From: Clostridia bacterium
GTDB lineage: Bacteria; Bacillota; Clostridia; Oscillospirales; CAG-272
Direction: 5' to 3'
DNA length: 12,712 bases
Assembly (NCBI GenBank): GCA_017504335.1
Contig: JAFVRI010000259.1
Span: 1 to 12,712, forward strand
Part shown: piece by piece, positions 1 through 8,165 of the stretch
Numbering within the stretch: position 1 is the stretch's first letter
Layout: every line of letters starts with the position of its first letter
Made by a program: the position numbers and the translations under genes
Notes under the pieces: model-generated
Told to the model about the DNA's origin: nothing
Database searches by the model: none
Seen by the model: only the letters and a program-made list of their open reading frames with translations

Positions 1-667
1 ATGCCTCGTACTCCGCTCTTGCCCGTTGATTCTTCTCCTCGGTCTTTTCACGGAACCGATTGACAAAGGCAAAGCGAGAGGGCTTTTGCGCCAAGTCCAA
101 ATCCTCCTCGTCGCAGATCTGCGCATAGGCAGAAAAGATCAACCAATGATTGAGCAGGATACACGCGAAATAAAGAATCCAGACCGCGCCTGCCATAGCG
201 ACCAGAATCTTTTGATCCTCGGTGGATACCAACAGATTGATGGCATATGCAAAATAGTACATACAGAGGAACACAAAGTTTCGAATCGCTCCGTCCGAAA
301 CCTTTTTGACCTCGGTTTCTTTGGCAATGGAACGAATGGCAAACAACATGGTGCTTTGGAAGATCAGGGAGACGATCTGCTCCATATAGCCAATCGCGTC
401 CCGCATACCGTCGGATACAATTTTCGTATCAAGAATCAGATTGTCATAAAGGAATCCGGTCACATCGGAAGCGGCAAGAATCCCCGCTACACAAAGCATC
501 AAAATCGCTCCGATTTCCATAAACGTAAAGCTGTCGTGATAACGGCGCAGCTTTTTCGCCGAAACTATGATGATTCCGTATCCCAACAAGCGAACAAAAT
601 TTCCCGCCCCGTGAAAGGTCATAAAGGTGGAAATAAAATATCCGCAAAGGAGCCATCCAAAGCCCAT
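1..667 (-). CDS. Multi-pass membrane protein of unknown function (partial, C-terminus off the left edge)
   Basis: The reading frame starts at an ATG at 667 and stays open for 222 codons to the window edge, so its stop is not visible. I do not recognise the family. The protein begins MGFGWLLCGYF and is very hydrophobic, with likely membrane segments near residues 2-18, 24-37, 49-67, 95-113, 129-147 and 155-175. A charged tail from about residue 185 (CDEEDLDLAQ, then RFREKTEEKNQRARAEYEA) is probably cytoplasmic. The start has an AGG-type ribosome site (GGAAAGCAGG) about 7 nt upstream. The gene lies 31 nt downstream of the secA stop with no terminator between them, so it is probably cotranscribed with secA. 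In many Bacillota prfB follows secA; here it does not. The continuous frame and hydrophobic pattern make the gene convincing, but its function is open. Plus-strand open frames across this stretch have no such pattern and look like antisense shadows. Confidence 0.8.
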   Translation of the reverse strand, partial: MGFGWLLCGYFISTFMTFHGAGNFVRLLGYGIIIVSAKKLRRYHDSFTFMEIGAILMLCVAGILAASDVTGFLYDNLILDTKIVSDGMRDAIGYMEQIVSLIFQSTMLFAIRSIAKETEVKKVSDGAIRNFVFLCMYYFAYAINLLVSTEDQKILVAMAGAVWILYFACILLNHWLIFSAYAQICDEEDLDLAQKPSRFAFVNRFREKTEEKNQRARAEYEA

Positions 668-698
668 GTTTTACCTGCTTTCCCGCAAAGCTTCCCCT

Positions 699-3449
699 TT
701 AATTATTTCCGGGTGCTCCGCAGCACTTCTTGTATTTTTTACCCGAGCCGCAAGGGCAAAGATCGTTTCGTCCCACATTCGCCTCGGCTTTTTTTACGAC
801 GGAAATTTTCTTCGGCTTCTTTCCGCCTTCTCCCTCAAAGCCCTCCGTCAGGGGCTTTGCGAGCTGTACGCGCTTGACGTCCGGTGTCTCTACCGTTACC
901 GAAAGAATCATTCTTGCCGTACGGTCGCGGATCTCTCCTACCATGACGTCAAACATATCCGCACCCTGCAACCTGTACTCGTTGACAGGATCTCGCTGGG
1001 CATAGGACTGCAGACGAATGCTGTCCTTCAGATCCTCCATAGCATCGATATGCTCCATCCAGCTTCGATCTACGTTCTGCAAAAGAACCGCTCGCTCCAT
1101 TTCACGGAAGCGATCCACTCCGACCAGTGTTTCCTTTTCACGGTAAAGCGCATCGGCTCTGTCGATCAGAAGCGCGGTGACATCCTCACGCTTGAGATTG
1201 TGAAGCTCCGCTCCCTCATAACGGAAGTCATCGGAATTGGTCAGCATTCCCTTGTATGCCTCGCGGAGTCCCGCCAGATCCCAATGGGACGGCTCATCTC
1301 CTTGCAGATAGAGTCCAACGTGATCCTCCACGGTTCCGTGGATCATCTTCAGGATGGTTCCGCTGATATCCTCTCCACGCAGCACGTCGTTTCTCTGCTT
1401 GTAGATCAGATTTCTTTGCTGATTCATCACATCGTCATAGGTCAGCACGTACTTTCTTCTCTTAAAGTTCTGATCCTCAATTCGCTTTTGCGCACCCTCA
1501 ATTCGTCCCGACAAAATCTTGGCATCGATGGGCATATCGTCGGGAAGTCCAAGACGCTCCACAAGTCCGATCATATGATCCGACCCGAACAGACGCATCA
1601 GATCGTCCTCAAGGGACAGATAAAATCTGGATTCACCGGGATCCCCCTGACGTCCCGAGCGTCCGCGCAGCTGGTTGTCAATCCGTCGGCTTTCGTGTCG
1701 CTCGGTACCGAGAATAAAGAGTCCGCCCGCTTGACGAACACGGTCTGCCTCTGGCTGAATTTCTGCCTTGAATTTTTCATACAGCTCCGAGAATACGCGC
1801 CGTGCGTTCTTCACTTCCTCGTTGTCAATCTCCGCCGTTCCCGTTGCCATGGCAATGAGATCCTCGTCGATCTCCATCTTCCGCATTTCCTTCTTTGCAA
1901 GGAATTCGGGGTTGCCACCCAGCATGATATCGGTTCCGCGTCCTGCCATGTTGGTGGAAATGGTCACGGCTCCACTCTTACCTGCCTGCGCTACAATCTC
2001 TGCCTCTCGGTCATGATATTTTGCATTCAGTACCGTATGCTGAATGCCTCTGCGCTTCAATCTTCTGGACAGCTCCTCGGATTTATCGATGGATACCGTA
2101 CCGACCAGAACAGGCTGTCCCTTTTCATGGCAGGCAATGATCTGCTCGATCACGGCATTGTATTTTGCCTCCACGTTTTTGTATACACAGTCGGGGTGAT
2201 CCTTACGGATCATGGGCTTATTGGTAGGAATCTCCACCACATCCAGAGAATAGATTTCACGGAATTCCATCTCCTCGGTCAGAGCCGTACCCGTCATACC
2301 CGACAGCTTACGGTACATTCTGAAATAATTCTGGAAGGTGATGGTCGCAAGCGTCTTGTTTTCCTTCTCGACCTTCACGCCCTCCTTAGCCTCGATTGCC
2401 TGATGCAAGCCATTGGAATATCTTCTGCCGGGCATCAAGCGTCCGGTAAAGGAATCAACGATCATAACGCCCTGCTCATTCACCACGTAATCCACATCAC
2501 GCTTCATGACACCGTGCGCGCGAATTGCCTGATTGATATGGTGCGCAAGCTCTGCATTGGCAACATCGGAAAGATTCTCGATTCCGAAAAACTCTTCTGC
2601 TTTTTTTGCACCTGCGGGAGTCAGAATGGCATTGTTCGCCTTTTCGTCTACGATATAGTCGGCATCCAGATCCTCATAGCTTTCCTTGCTGTCCATTTCC
2701 TTGATGACGAATTTTTTCATCCTTCGAGCCAACGCATCGGTACGGTCGTAAAGATCCGTGGATTTTTGACCAGCGCCCGAAATAATCAAGGGGGTTCTTG
2801 CCTCATCAATGAGGATCGAGTCTACCTCGTCCACAATCACAAAGTGATGTCCTCTTTGAACCATTCTCTCCTGATACACCACCATGTTATCACGCAGATA
2901 GTCAAAACCAAACTCGTTGTTGGTACCGTAAGTAATATCCGCCTGATAGGAGCGCTTCTTTTCCTCGGGGGTCAGTCCGTGAACCACAAGGCCCGTAGTA
3001 AGGCCCATAAATTCATATACACGTCCCATTTCCTCGCTGTCACGGCGTGCCAGATAGTCGTTGACTGTAACAACATGAACGCCCTTTCCTTCCAGCGCGT
3101 TCAGGTATGCGGGCATGGTTGCCACCAAGGTCTTACCTTCACCCGTTTTCATTTCCGCGATACGACCTTGATGCAGTATAATACCGCCAATGATCTGTAC
3201 ACGGAAAGGACGCTTTCCGAGAATGCGGTCATCCGCCTCACGAATGGCAGCAAAGGCATCCGCCATGATATCGTCCAGCGTTTCCCCGTTTGCCAATCTT
3301 TCTTTGAGAAGTGCCGTTGTTCCCGACAGCTCCTCGTTGGTCATGGCTGCATACTTGGGTGCCAGCGATTCTATATAATCCACGTATTTTTCCAGCTTTT
3401 TCAGTTGTCGATCGCTATATGTGCCGAACATTTTCTTGATCAGTCCCAT
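699..3449 (-). CDS. secA: SecA, preprotein translocase ATPase subunit
   Basis: SecA is the cytosolic and membrane-peripheral motor that uses ATP to push unfolded preproteins through the SecYEG channel. The 916-residue product is full length for a clostridial SecA. Visible motifs are Walker A TGEGKT at 102-107, VNDYLA at 129-134, Walker B DEVD at 207-210 within DEVDSILIDEART, NMAGRGTDI at 500-508 and QLRGRSGRQGD at 593-603 in the second nucleotide-binding domain. The C-terminal zinc/SecB-type tail is CPCGSGKKYKKCC at 898-910. I chose the ATG at 3449 (MGLIKKMFGTYSDR) because GGAGG lies 6 nt upstream and this matches known family N-termini. The frame extends upstream to an ATG at 3488, but that codon falls inside the promoter, upstream of the -10 box, so it should not be transcribed. 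Transcription is divergent from trmL. A membrane protein gene follows 31 nt downstream. Confidence 0.98.
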   Translation of the reverse strand: MGLIKKMFGTYSDRQLKKLEKYVDYIESLAPKYAAMTNEELSGTTALLKERLANGETLDDIMADAFAAIREADDRILGKRPFRVQIIGGIILHQGRIAEMKTGEGKTLVATMPAYLNALEGKGVHVVTVNDYLARRDSEEMGRVYEFMGLTTGLVVHGLTPEEKKRSYQADITYGTNNEFGFDYLRDNMVVYQERMVQRGHHFVIVDEVDSILIDEARTPLIISGAGQKSTDLYDRTDALARRMKKFVIKEMDSKESYEDLDADYIVDEKANNAILTPAGAKKAEEFFGIENLSDVANAELAHHINQAIRAHGVMKRDVDYVVNEQGVMIVDSFTGRLMPGRRYSNGLHQAIEAKEGVKVEKENKTLATITFQNYFRMYRKLSGMTGTALTEEMEFREIYSLDVVEIPTNKPMIRKDHPDCVYKNVEAKYNAVIEQIIACHEKGQPVLVGTVSIDKSEELSRRLKRRGIQHTVLNAKYHDREAEIVAQAGKSGAVTISTNMAGRGTDIMLGGNPEFLAKKEMRKMEIDEDLIAMATGTAEIDNEEVKNARRVFSELYEKFKAEIQPEADRVRQAGGLFILGTERHESRRIDNQLRGRSGRQGDPGESRFYLSLEDDLMRLFGSDHMIGLVERLGLPDDMPIDAKILSGRIEGAQKRIEDQNFKRRKYVLTYDDVMNQQRNLIYKQRNDVLRGEDISGTILKMIHGTVEDHVGLYLQGDEPSHWDLAGLREAYKGMLTNSDDFRYEGAELHNLKREDVTALLIDRADALYREKETLVGVDRFREMERAVLLQNVDRSWMEHIDAMEDLKDSIRLQSYAQRDPVNEYRLQGADMFDVMVGEIRDRTARMILSVTVETPDVKRVQLAKPLTEGFEGEGGKKPKKISVVKKAEANVGRNDLCPCGSGKKYKKCCGAPGNN

Positions 3450-3479
3450 AAAGTCCTCCAAAAAATAAATATTCATTTT

Positions 3480-3508
3480 ATTATACACCCTTTTTCTCTT
3501 TTTTTCAA
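3480..3508 (-). promoter_or_regulatory. Sigma-A promoter of secA
   Basis: On the minus strand, TTGAAA (3503-3508) and TATAAT (3480-3485) are separated by exactly 17 nt. The predicted transcript start is near 3473, giving a leader of about 24 nt before the secA ATG at 3449. The leader contains the GGAGG ribosome site and little else. A short GAGG-AAA-CCTC inverted repeat touches the -35 side; I give it no function. Confidence 0.85.
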
Positions 3509-3559
3509 GAGGTTTCCTCGATCCTGCTGTAAATGACTTGTAAATTTTTTGATACCCCC

Positions 3560-3588
3560 TTGCAAACCCCGTGTAAACGTACTATAAT
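3560..3588 (+). promoter_or_regulatory. Sigma-A promoter of the trmL-mnmA operon
   Basis: TTGCAA (3560-3565) and TATAAT (3583-3588) are separated by 17 nt. The predicted start is near 3595, about 30 nt before the trmL ATG. It is divergent from the secA promoter; the two -35 boxes are about 50 nt apart. Confidence 0.87.
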
Positions 3589-3625
3589 ATAGCTAAAGAA
3601 TTTTCACAAAAAGACAGGAAAAACC

Positions 3626-4135
3626 ATGAAAAAGATCAACATTGTTCTTCATGAGCCCGAGATCCCTCAGAACACGGGCAACATCGCCCGTACCTGTGCG
3701 GCAACGGGGGCTTCCCTCCATATCATCCGCCCCATGGGCTTTACCATTGATGACAAAAAGCTCAAGCGTGCAGGGCTTGACTACTGGGACAAGCTGGATA
3801 TTACCTATTACGACAACCTTGCCGACTTTCTTGAGAAGCGTCCCGATTCGGTAGGAAAGACCTATTATTTCACCACCAAAGCACCGAAGGCATACACCGA
3901 TATTACTCCCTATCCCGATGGTGTCTATATCATGTTTGGCAAGGAGACACGCGGTCTTCCCGAGGAGCTTCTCTATGAGCATAAGGATTTTTGTGTTCGG
4001 ATTCCCATGCGTGACACGCTCCGATCCCTTAACCTTTCCAATTCGGTCGCCATTGCGGTGTACGAGATCCTTCGCGGTTGGGATTTTGACGGACTTCGTG
4101 AAGACGGCAATTTGACAAGCCGCAGCTGGGAGTAG
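3626..4135 (+). CDS. trmL: TrmL, tRNA (cytidine/uridine-34-2'-O)-methyltransferase
   Basis: This is a SPOUT-class (TrmH/SpoU family) methyltransferase. TrmL enzymes use S-adenosylmethionine to 2'-O-methylate the wobble nucleotide 34 of certain tRNA-Leu isoacceptors. The 169-residue length fits the minimal TrmL/YibK type, which lacks the extra RNA-binding domain of other SpoU members. The three family motifs are present: NTGNIAR at 16-22, FGKETRGLP at 104-112 (the knot loop that binds the cofactor) and SLNLSNSVAI at 134-143. An AGGA ribosome site (3616-3619) sits 6 nt before the ATG. Its stop is TAG at 4133-4135, only 3 nt before mnmA, so the two genes are probably translationally coupled. Ending at the normal family length on TAG shows that TAG acts as a real stop in this genome. 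The family is clear; the exact tRNA targets are inferred from E. coli TrmL. Confidence 0.95.
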   Translation: MKKINIVLHEPEIPQNTGNIARTCAATGASLHIIRPMGFTIDDKKLKRAGLDYWDKLDITYYDNLADFLEKRPDSVGKTYYFTTKAPKAYTDITPYPDGVYIMFGKETRGLPEELLYEHKDFCVRIPMRDTLRSLNLSNSVAIAVYEILRGWDFDGLREDGNLTSRSWE

Positions 4136-4138
4136 CCC

Positions 4139-5215
4139 ATGATGGAAAGAAACGAGAAAAAGAAATGGATCGCCATGAGTGGCGGTGTGGACAGCGCCGT
4201 TGCCGCCTATCTTTCGATCCGAGACGGTTTGGATGCGGAAGGCGTGACCATGCGTCTTTGGTCGGACGGCGAGACGTTATCTGACACGGAGCATCCCGAA
4301 CCCGATCAGAACCGCACGGATGCGGCAACCGTTTGCCGTATTCTGAATCTTCCTCATCGCTCTGTGTCATTGGGCGAGACCTTTCAAAAAAAGGTACTTG
4401 ACCGTTTTATGGATGATTACGCCAAGGGATTGACGCCCAATCCTTGCGTGGAATGCAACCGTTGCTTAAAATTCGGCAAGCTGTTTGATCTCATCGATCA
4501 ATGGGGGGGCGGACTGTTGGTCACCGGACACTATGCAAGAATCGAACAGGAGACAGATGGCACTTACCGCTTGAAGCGTGCCAAAGATACCGCCAAGGAT
4601 CAATCCTATTTCCTATGGGGCATTTCCAGGGATCTGCTTTCCCGCATCCGATTCCCTTTGGGAGATTACACAAAGCCGGAGATCCGTGCCATTGCCGCGG
4701 AAAAGGGGCTTCCCGCCGCAAGCCGATCGGACAGCCAGGACATCTGCTTTGTTCCGGACGGAGATTACGCTCGTTTCATCGATGCTCATTCCGATCTTTC
4801 CTTTCCCAAGGGGAATTTTATCTCCCCCGACGGAAAGATCCTCGGTGAGCATCAGGGCATGATCCACTATACTATCGGTCAGCGAAAGGGGCTTGGCATT
4901 GCACTGGGCGCCCCCGCCTTTGTTTACCGAAAAAATACCGCGGACAACACGGTCACCCTTTGTTCGGATGCCGAGCTTTACGGAAAGGAATTGACTGCCT
5001 CCTGCGTCAATCTTTTGGTGGAGGATTCCCTTCTTCCCTCCCGTGTGGAAGCGAAGATCCGCTATCGACACGCCCCTGCTCCCGCTACCGTGACCCGTTT
5101 AGAAGACGGACGGATTCACCTGCTCTTCGACACACCTCAACGTGCCATCACCCCCGGACAGTCGGTGGTGCTTTATGATGGTGATACCGTATTGGGTGGA
5201 GGAACGATTGATTGA
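4139..5215 (+). CDS. mnmA: MnmA, tRNA-specific 2-thiouridylase
   Basis: MnmA (TrmU) adenylates uridine 34 of tRNA-Lys, -Glu and -Gln and transfers persulfide sulfur to make 2-thiouridine. The 358-residue product is family length. The PP-loop SGGVDSA is at 14-20. The first catalytic cysteine is C103 in NPCVECNRC and the second is C203 in SDSQDICFV. TGHYA at 129-133 is also typical. The tRNA-binding and C-terminal beta-barrel regions follow, including HYTIGQRKGLGI and ending GGGTID. Two adjacent ATGs (4139 and 4142) are possible starts; the GGGAG about 6 nt upstream, which overlaps the end of trmL, favours the first. The gene is second in the trmL-mnmA operon, so both products act on anticodon position 34. 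No sulfur-donor cysteine desulfurase gene is in the window. A strong terminator follows the stop. Confidence 0.97.
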   Translation: MMERNEKKKWIAMSGGVDSAVAAYLSIRDGLDAEGVTMRLWSDGETLSDTEHPEPDQNRTDAATVCRILNLPHRSVSLGETFQKKVLDRFMDDYAKGLTPNPCVECNRCLKFGKLFDLIDQWGGGLLVTGHYARIEQETDGTYRLKRAKDTAKDQSYFLWGISRDLLSRIRFPLGDYTKPEIRAIAAEKGLPAASRSDSQDICFVPDGDYARFIDAHSDLSFPKGNFISPDGKILGEHQGMIHYTIGQRKGLGIALGAPAFVYRKNTADNTVTLCSDAELYGKELTASCVNLLVEDSLLPSRVEAKIRYRHAPAPATVTRLEDGRIHLLFDTPQRAITPGQSVVLYDGDTVLGGGTID

Positions 5216-5275
5216 AAGAATGTGAGGAATGCGGGTCGCTTTTGAAAAAGCTCCGCAAAACCTTTCACGGTTGAT

Positions 5276-5309
5276 AAAAAATCCTTCGGAATGATCCGAA
5301 GGATTTTTT
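5276..5309. terminator. Bidirectional intrinsic terminator between mnmA and the hydrolase operon
   Basis: A perfect 15-bp inverted repeat (arms 5276-5290 and 5295-5309) surrounds a 4-nt ATGA loop. The core is ATCCTTCGGA / TCCGAAGGAT, flanked by an A-run on the left and a T-run on the right, so a U-tract is made on either strand. It lies 60 nt after the mnmA stop and 2 nt beyond the stop of the convergent hydrolase gene, so one element can serve both operons. Confidence 0.93.
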
Positions 5310-5311
5310 AA

Positions 5312-8155
5312 TTATTCTTGAATTTCAATCATCTCCACGGCGTCGATACCGAAGGGGACGAAATGGTATTCATGGGTATAAGCGTCGGACTGTCCGTCCT
5401 TCCACGTTCCTCTCATGCTGAATTGGCGGGGAGAGGTATAGATCGGATCCACGTCCGCCTTCCAATGGTGAGGACCAAACAGATTGCGAAGACTCGAACG
5501 CAAACGGATCTTGATGTGGTTTTCACCCGCTCGAAGCTGCTCGGTGATCTCCTTCTTCCGATCCATGACCATAGGCACGGAAACACCGTTTACGACAAGC
5601 TCCGCCACAAGAAATCGTCCCTTTTCCAGAGAAAGCATTCTTCTACCCTTGCCGTCATAGCAATAGGTTCCCTTCACCGTCAGCTCGCCCTTGAAAAACG
5701 GATAACCCTGACGGTAGAGATCGGAAGAAAGTGAAGGAAGTCCCTCTCTTTGACGGATGATCCGATCCTTTGAGACAACGAAGTCTCCGAAGAGATAGAC
5801 CGATCCGATGTAGGTATCGTAATAGAGACAGTTTCGCAAGCTCTCTGTCGCCATGGGATCAAAGAGTGCGAAATGCACGCCGTCATGCTGCCAATAGTTC
5901 ATCGAGAGGATCAACTCATTTTCTCCGATTTTCATGGCTTCTTTCAAATCCACGCGGGCAAGATTGACGTCAAATCCGCTTTCATTGAGTGCAACGGGAA
6001 TTCCGTTCAAGGTAACCGAGGTATAATTTTCACATTCGATCCAAGCATAGATCGGAAGGATGGCTTCGGTACGGAAGGTATATTTCACGAAGAGCGTTCC
6101 CTTATAATCCTTTCGGAGCAGATCCTCAAAGATTGCGGGAATGGGAGCTTCGGATTCGTAATGGGTGCCGTCGAAGCTTACGGATGCGTAATCTAACGTC
6201 AGGGAATTTTCCGTGATGGAGTCAACCGCAAAATCCTTTGTTATGTCGCATCTCTGCTCGCCCGTGACCACTTCCTTTGCATCCTCGTCACGGATCAATA
6301 CGATGCCTCCGCAAGGCTCCAATGTCATTACATTGGCAATGGGAGAGGTGGTCATCGTCTCAAGATCCAAACGGGAATACCGCTCGGCAACGCCCTTCAT
6401 CCATACCTTCCCGCATTCGGTACGGGAATAATTCTTGATAAAGAGATACTCTCCGATCTCGCCCGTTCGTGCGGTGATACCGCAATGACCGTCCGAACCG
6501 AAGGAAACGTACGCTTCGGTTTGAATTTCATCCAAAGAGATATTGCCAAGGATGGATACTTCGGCAGGTTCGCCATCTATCATAGAAGGACGATCCGTCA
6601 CACAGAGAAAACCGTCAAAGCCTTTCAAGAGCTCAAGGGTTTCCTTGGAGATACTTCGCATTTTGGGAAGAATGACTTTGTTATAGGACCGCTTTCCGAT
6701 CCGCAAAGCTCCCTTTTCGTTTTTACCGTAACGGGCAAGGATGCTCTCGTCCGCCAACTGGAAGCAAATGCCCCGACGGCGAAGCTCCATAAGGAGATCC
6801 GAGAAGTCTTGGTCAATATGCGCACAGCTCTCGATTCCTTCGGCATGAACGTAATCCAAATAAACATCCCGCATCGGGTGAACGATCAGTACGTCCGCTA
6901 CCTCTTCTGTATTGGCAACAAGGAATCCGAGACGGGTGAAATAATCGTTGAACACCCGAAATCCCTCGAACCAGTTTCCATGCTTGGAGAACACGGGGGG
7001 ATAGTCATACTTTGCCTGATTGGAGAAGGAATAGGGGTAAAGATGCTGACACATCAGATTGACCCCGTTGAAATACTGGAATTCGGCAACGCTCTTTAAT
7101 TCCTTGGGCGTAACGTCAAATCCACAGCAAGCGAAGGTCTCGGTGAGAATTTGTTTACCGCCAAGCTGAGATACCACGCTTCCCACCTGTTTGGGAGGAA
7201 GCTCGCTCTGACATTCCCTACCCAGACAGTCGATGGCGGGAATATGCTCATATTCATACGAGGGCATCACTCCCGCACCGCCCCACATCTGCGAGGAGAG
7301 ACTCTTTTCCTCGATGGAATGCCCGGTCAGCATACAGTTGTGATCGGTACACCAATCATAAAGTCTCTTGTAAAAATTGTTTGTATATAGCTCGTTGAGG
7401 AGTTTGAAATAGCGTTGCCGAAAAGGAAATCCAACCTTGTCATGGGTAAAGAGATAGATGAGTCCCTCTCGGATATCCTCTCCGTAGCGTTCCAAATAGA
7501 TGGGCGCGGCAACAGGAGTATAGGGGGTCGCCCAACGGTAATACTGCGGCTCGTCGGTGAAGAAACCGCAAAGCTCTCTTCCGAAGCTTTCGGGAAACCG
7601 ACGGTAATATTCCTCATGAGTTTCCTTGATAAAAGCATCCACCACACGGGGATCGAGAATATCGGTATTGGCGGGGCTGACCTTGAGATACACGCAATGG
7701 TACTCCGTCATCCCTTCCTTGGGAGCGGAAAGACGGACAAAGCCGTTCTCTTTTCTTTCATACACGGCAAATGCCGCTTCATCGTAAAAGTCCTTTACCT
7801 CATAGGTCAGAAATCTGGCACGCATGGATTCATCCTCAAGAAGCTTGCCGCCCACGAATCCGCTGGGCCATCCGTTTTCGTCATAGACCCATGCTCTCAT
7901 ATGCAGATCTCTCGCCTTCTTCAAGCATGCCTCAATGCAGGAAAACCATTTTTCACCCAAATATTCGGTCTTGAGTCCCGTTCGGGCGTGCATGATAAAT
8001 CCGCCGATGCCCGCCTCCTTCATATCCTCGATCTGTCGGCAAAGCTCGTCCTCGGAAAGCTCGTTGTTCCAGCTCCAAAACGGAATGGATCTGTATTCTG
8101 TCAAATCGACGGAATCAAGTGCTTCCGTCAATTTTTTGATTGCTTGATCTTTCAT
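5312..8155 (-). CDS. GH106-like glycoside hydrolase (putative alpha-L-rhamnosidase), cytoplasmic
   Basis: This 947-residue protein resembles the GH106-type family of large hydrolases acting on rhamnose-containing glycans. The N-terminal half looks like a TIM-barrel: PFWSWNNELSEDEL at 25-38, MKEAGIGGFIMHARTGL at 45-61 and WVYDENGWPSG at 89-99. Glu-containing strand ends follow at FFTDEP (198-203) and ILTET (336-340); by analogy E202 and E339 are candidate catalytic acids, but I infer this from position only. The C-terminal part (about 620-947) looks beta-rich, with sugar-binding jelly-roll features such as WIECENYTSVTLNG. No signal peptide is visible, so the enzyme is probably cytoplasmic and acts on imported oligosaccharides. 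The ATG at 8155 has AGAGG upstream, overlapping the stop of the preceding GH78-like gene; the intergenic gap is 10 nt, so this is gene 2 of an operon. Substrate specificity is uncertain; many relatives carry only a generic hydrolase label. Confidence 0.72.
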   Translation of the reverse strand: MKDQAIKKLTEALDSVDLTEYRSIPFWSWNNELSEDELCRQIEDMKEAGIGGFIMHARTGLKTEYLGEKWFSCIEACLKKARDLHMRAWVYDENGWPSGFVGGKLLEDESMRARFLTYEVKDFYDEAAFAVYERKENGFVRLSAPKEGMTEYHCVYLKVSPANTDILDPRVVDAFIKETHEEYYRRFPESFGRELCGFFTDEPQYYRWATPYTPVAAPIYLERYGEDIREGLIYLFTHDKVGFPFRQRYFKLLNELYTNNFYKRLYDWCTDHNCMLTGHSIEEKSLSSQMWGGAGVMPSYEYEHIPAIDCLGRECQSELPPKQVGSVVSQLGGKQILTETFACCGFDVTPKELKSVAEFQYFNGVNLMCQHLYPYSFSNQAKYDYPPVFSKHGNWFEGFRVFNDYFTRLGFLVANTEEVADVLIVHPMRDVYLDYVHAEGIESCAHIDQDFSDLLMELRRRGICFQLADESILARYGKNEKGALRIGKRSYNKVILPKMRSISKETLELLKGFDGFLCVTDRPSMIDGEPAEVSILGNISLDEIQTEAYVSFGSDGHCGITARTGEIGEYLFIKNYSRTECGKVWMKGVAERYSRLDLETMTTSPIANVMTLEPCGGIVLIRDEDAKEVVTGEQRCDITKDFAVDSITENSLTLDYASVSFDGTHYESEAPIPAIFEDLLRKDYKGTLFVKYTFRTEAILPIYAWIECENYTSVTLNGIPVALNESGFDVNLARVDLKEAMKIGENELILSMNYWQHDGVHFALFDPMATESLRNCLYYDTYIGSVYLFGDFVVSKDRIIRQREGLPSLSSDLYRQGYPFFKGELTVKGTYCYDGKGRRMLSLEKGRFLVAELVVNGVSVPMVMDRKKEITEQLRAGENHIKIRLRSSLRNLFGPHHWKADVDPIYTSPRQFSMRGTWKDGQSDAYTHEYHFVPFGIDAVEMIEIQE

Positions 8156-8165
8156 AAAAAACCTC

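Noticed and set aside
668..698. Terminator between secA and the downstream membrane protein gene
   Set aside because: The 31-nt gap has no hairpin with a T-run; it only holds the ribosome site.
26..877. Plus-strand open frame of 283 codons at the left end
   Set aside because: The minus strand of the same region encodes a coherent membrane protein and the secA C-terminus; the plus frame has low-complexity, unpatterned residues.
627..3536. Plus-strand open frame of 969 codons opposite secA
   Set aside because: It is fully antisense to a certain secA gene, has no recognisable domain, and lacks a ribosome site. Its openness follows from secA codon usage.
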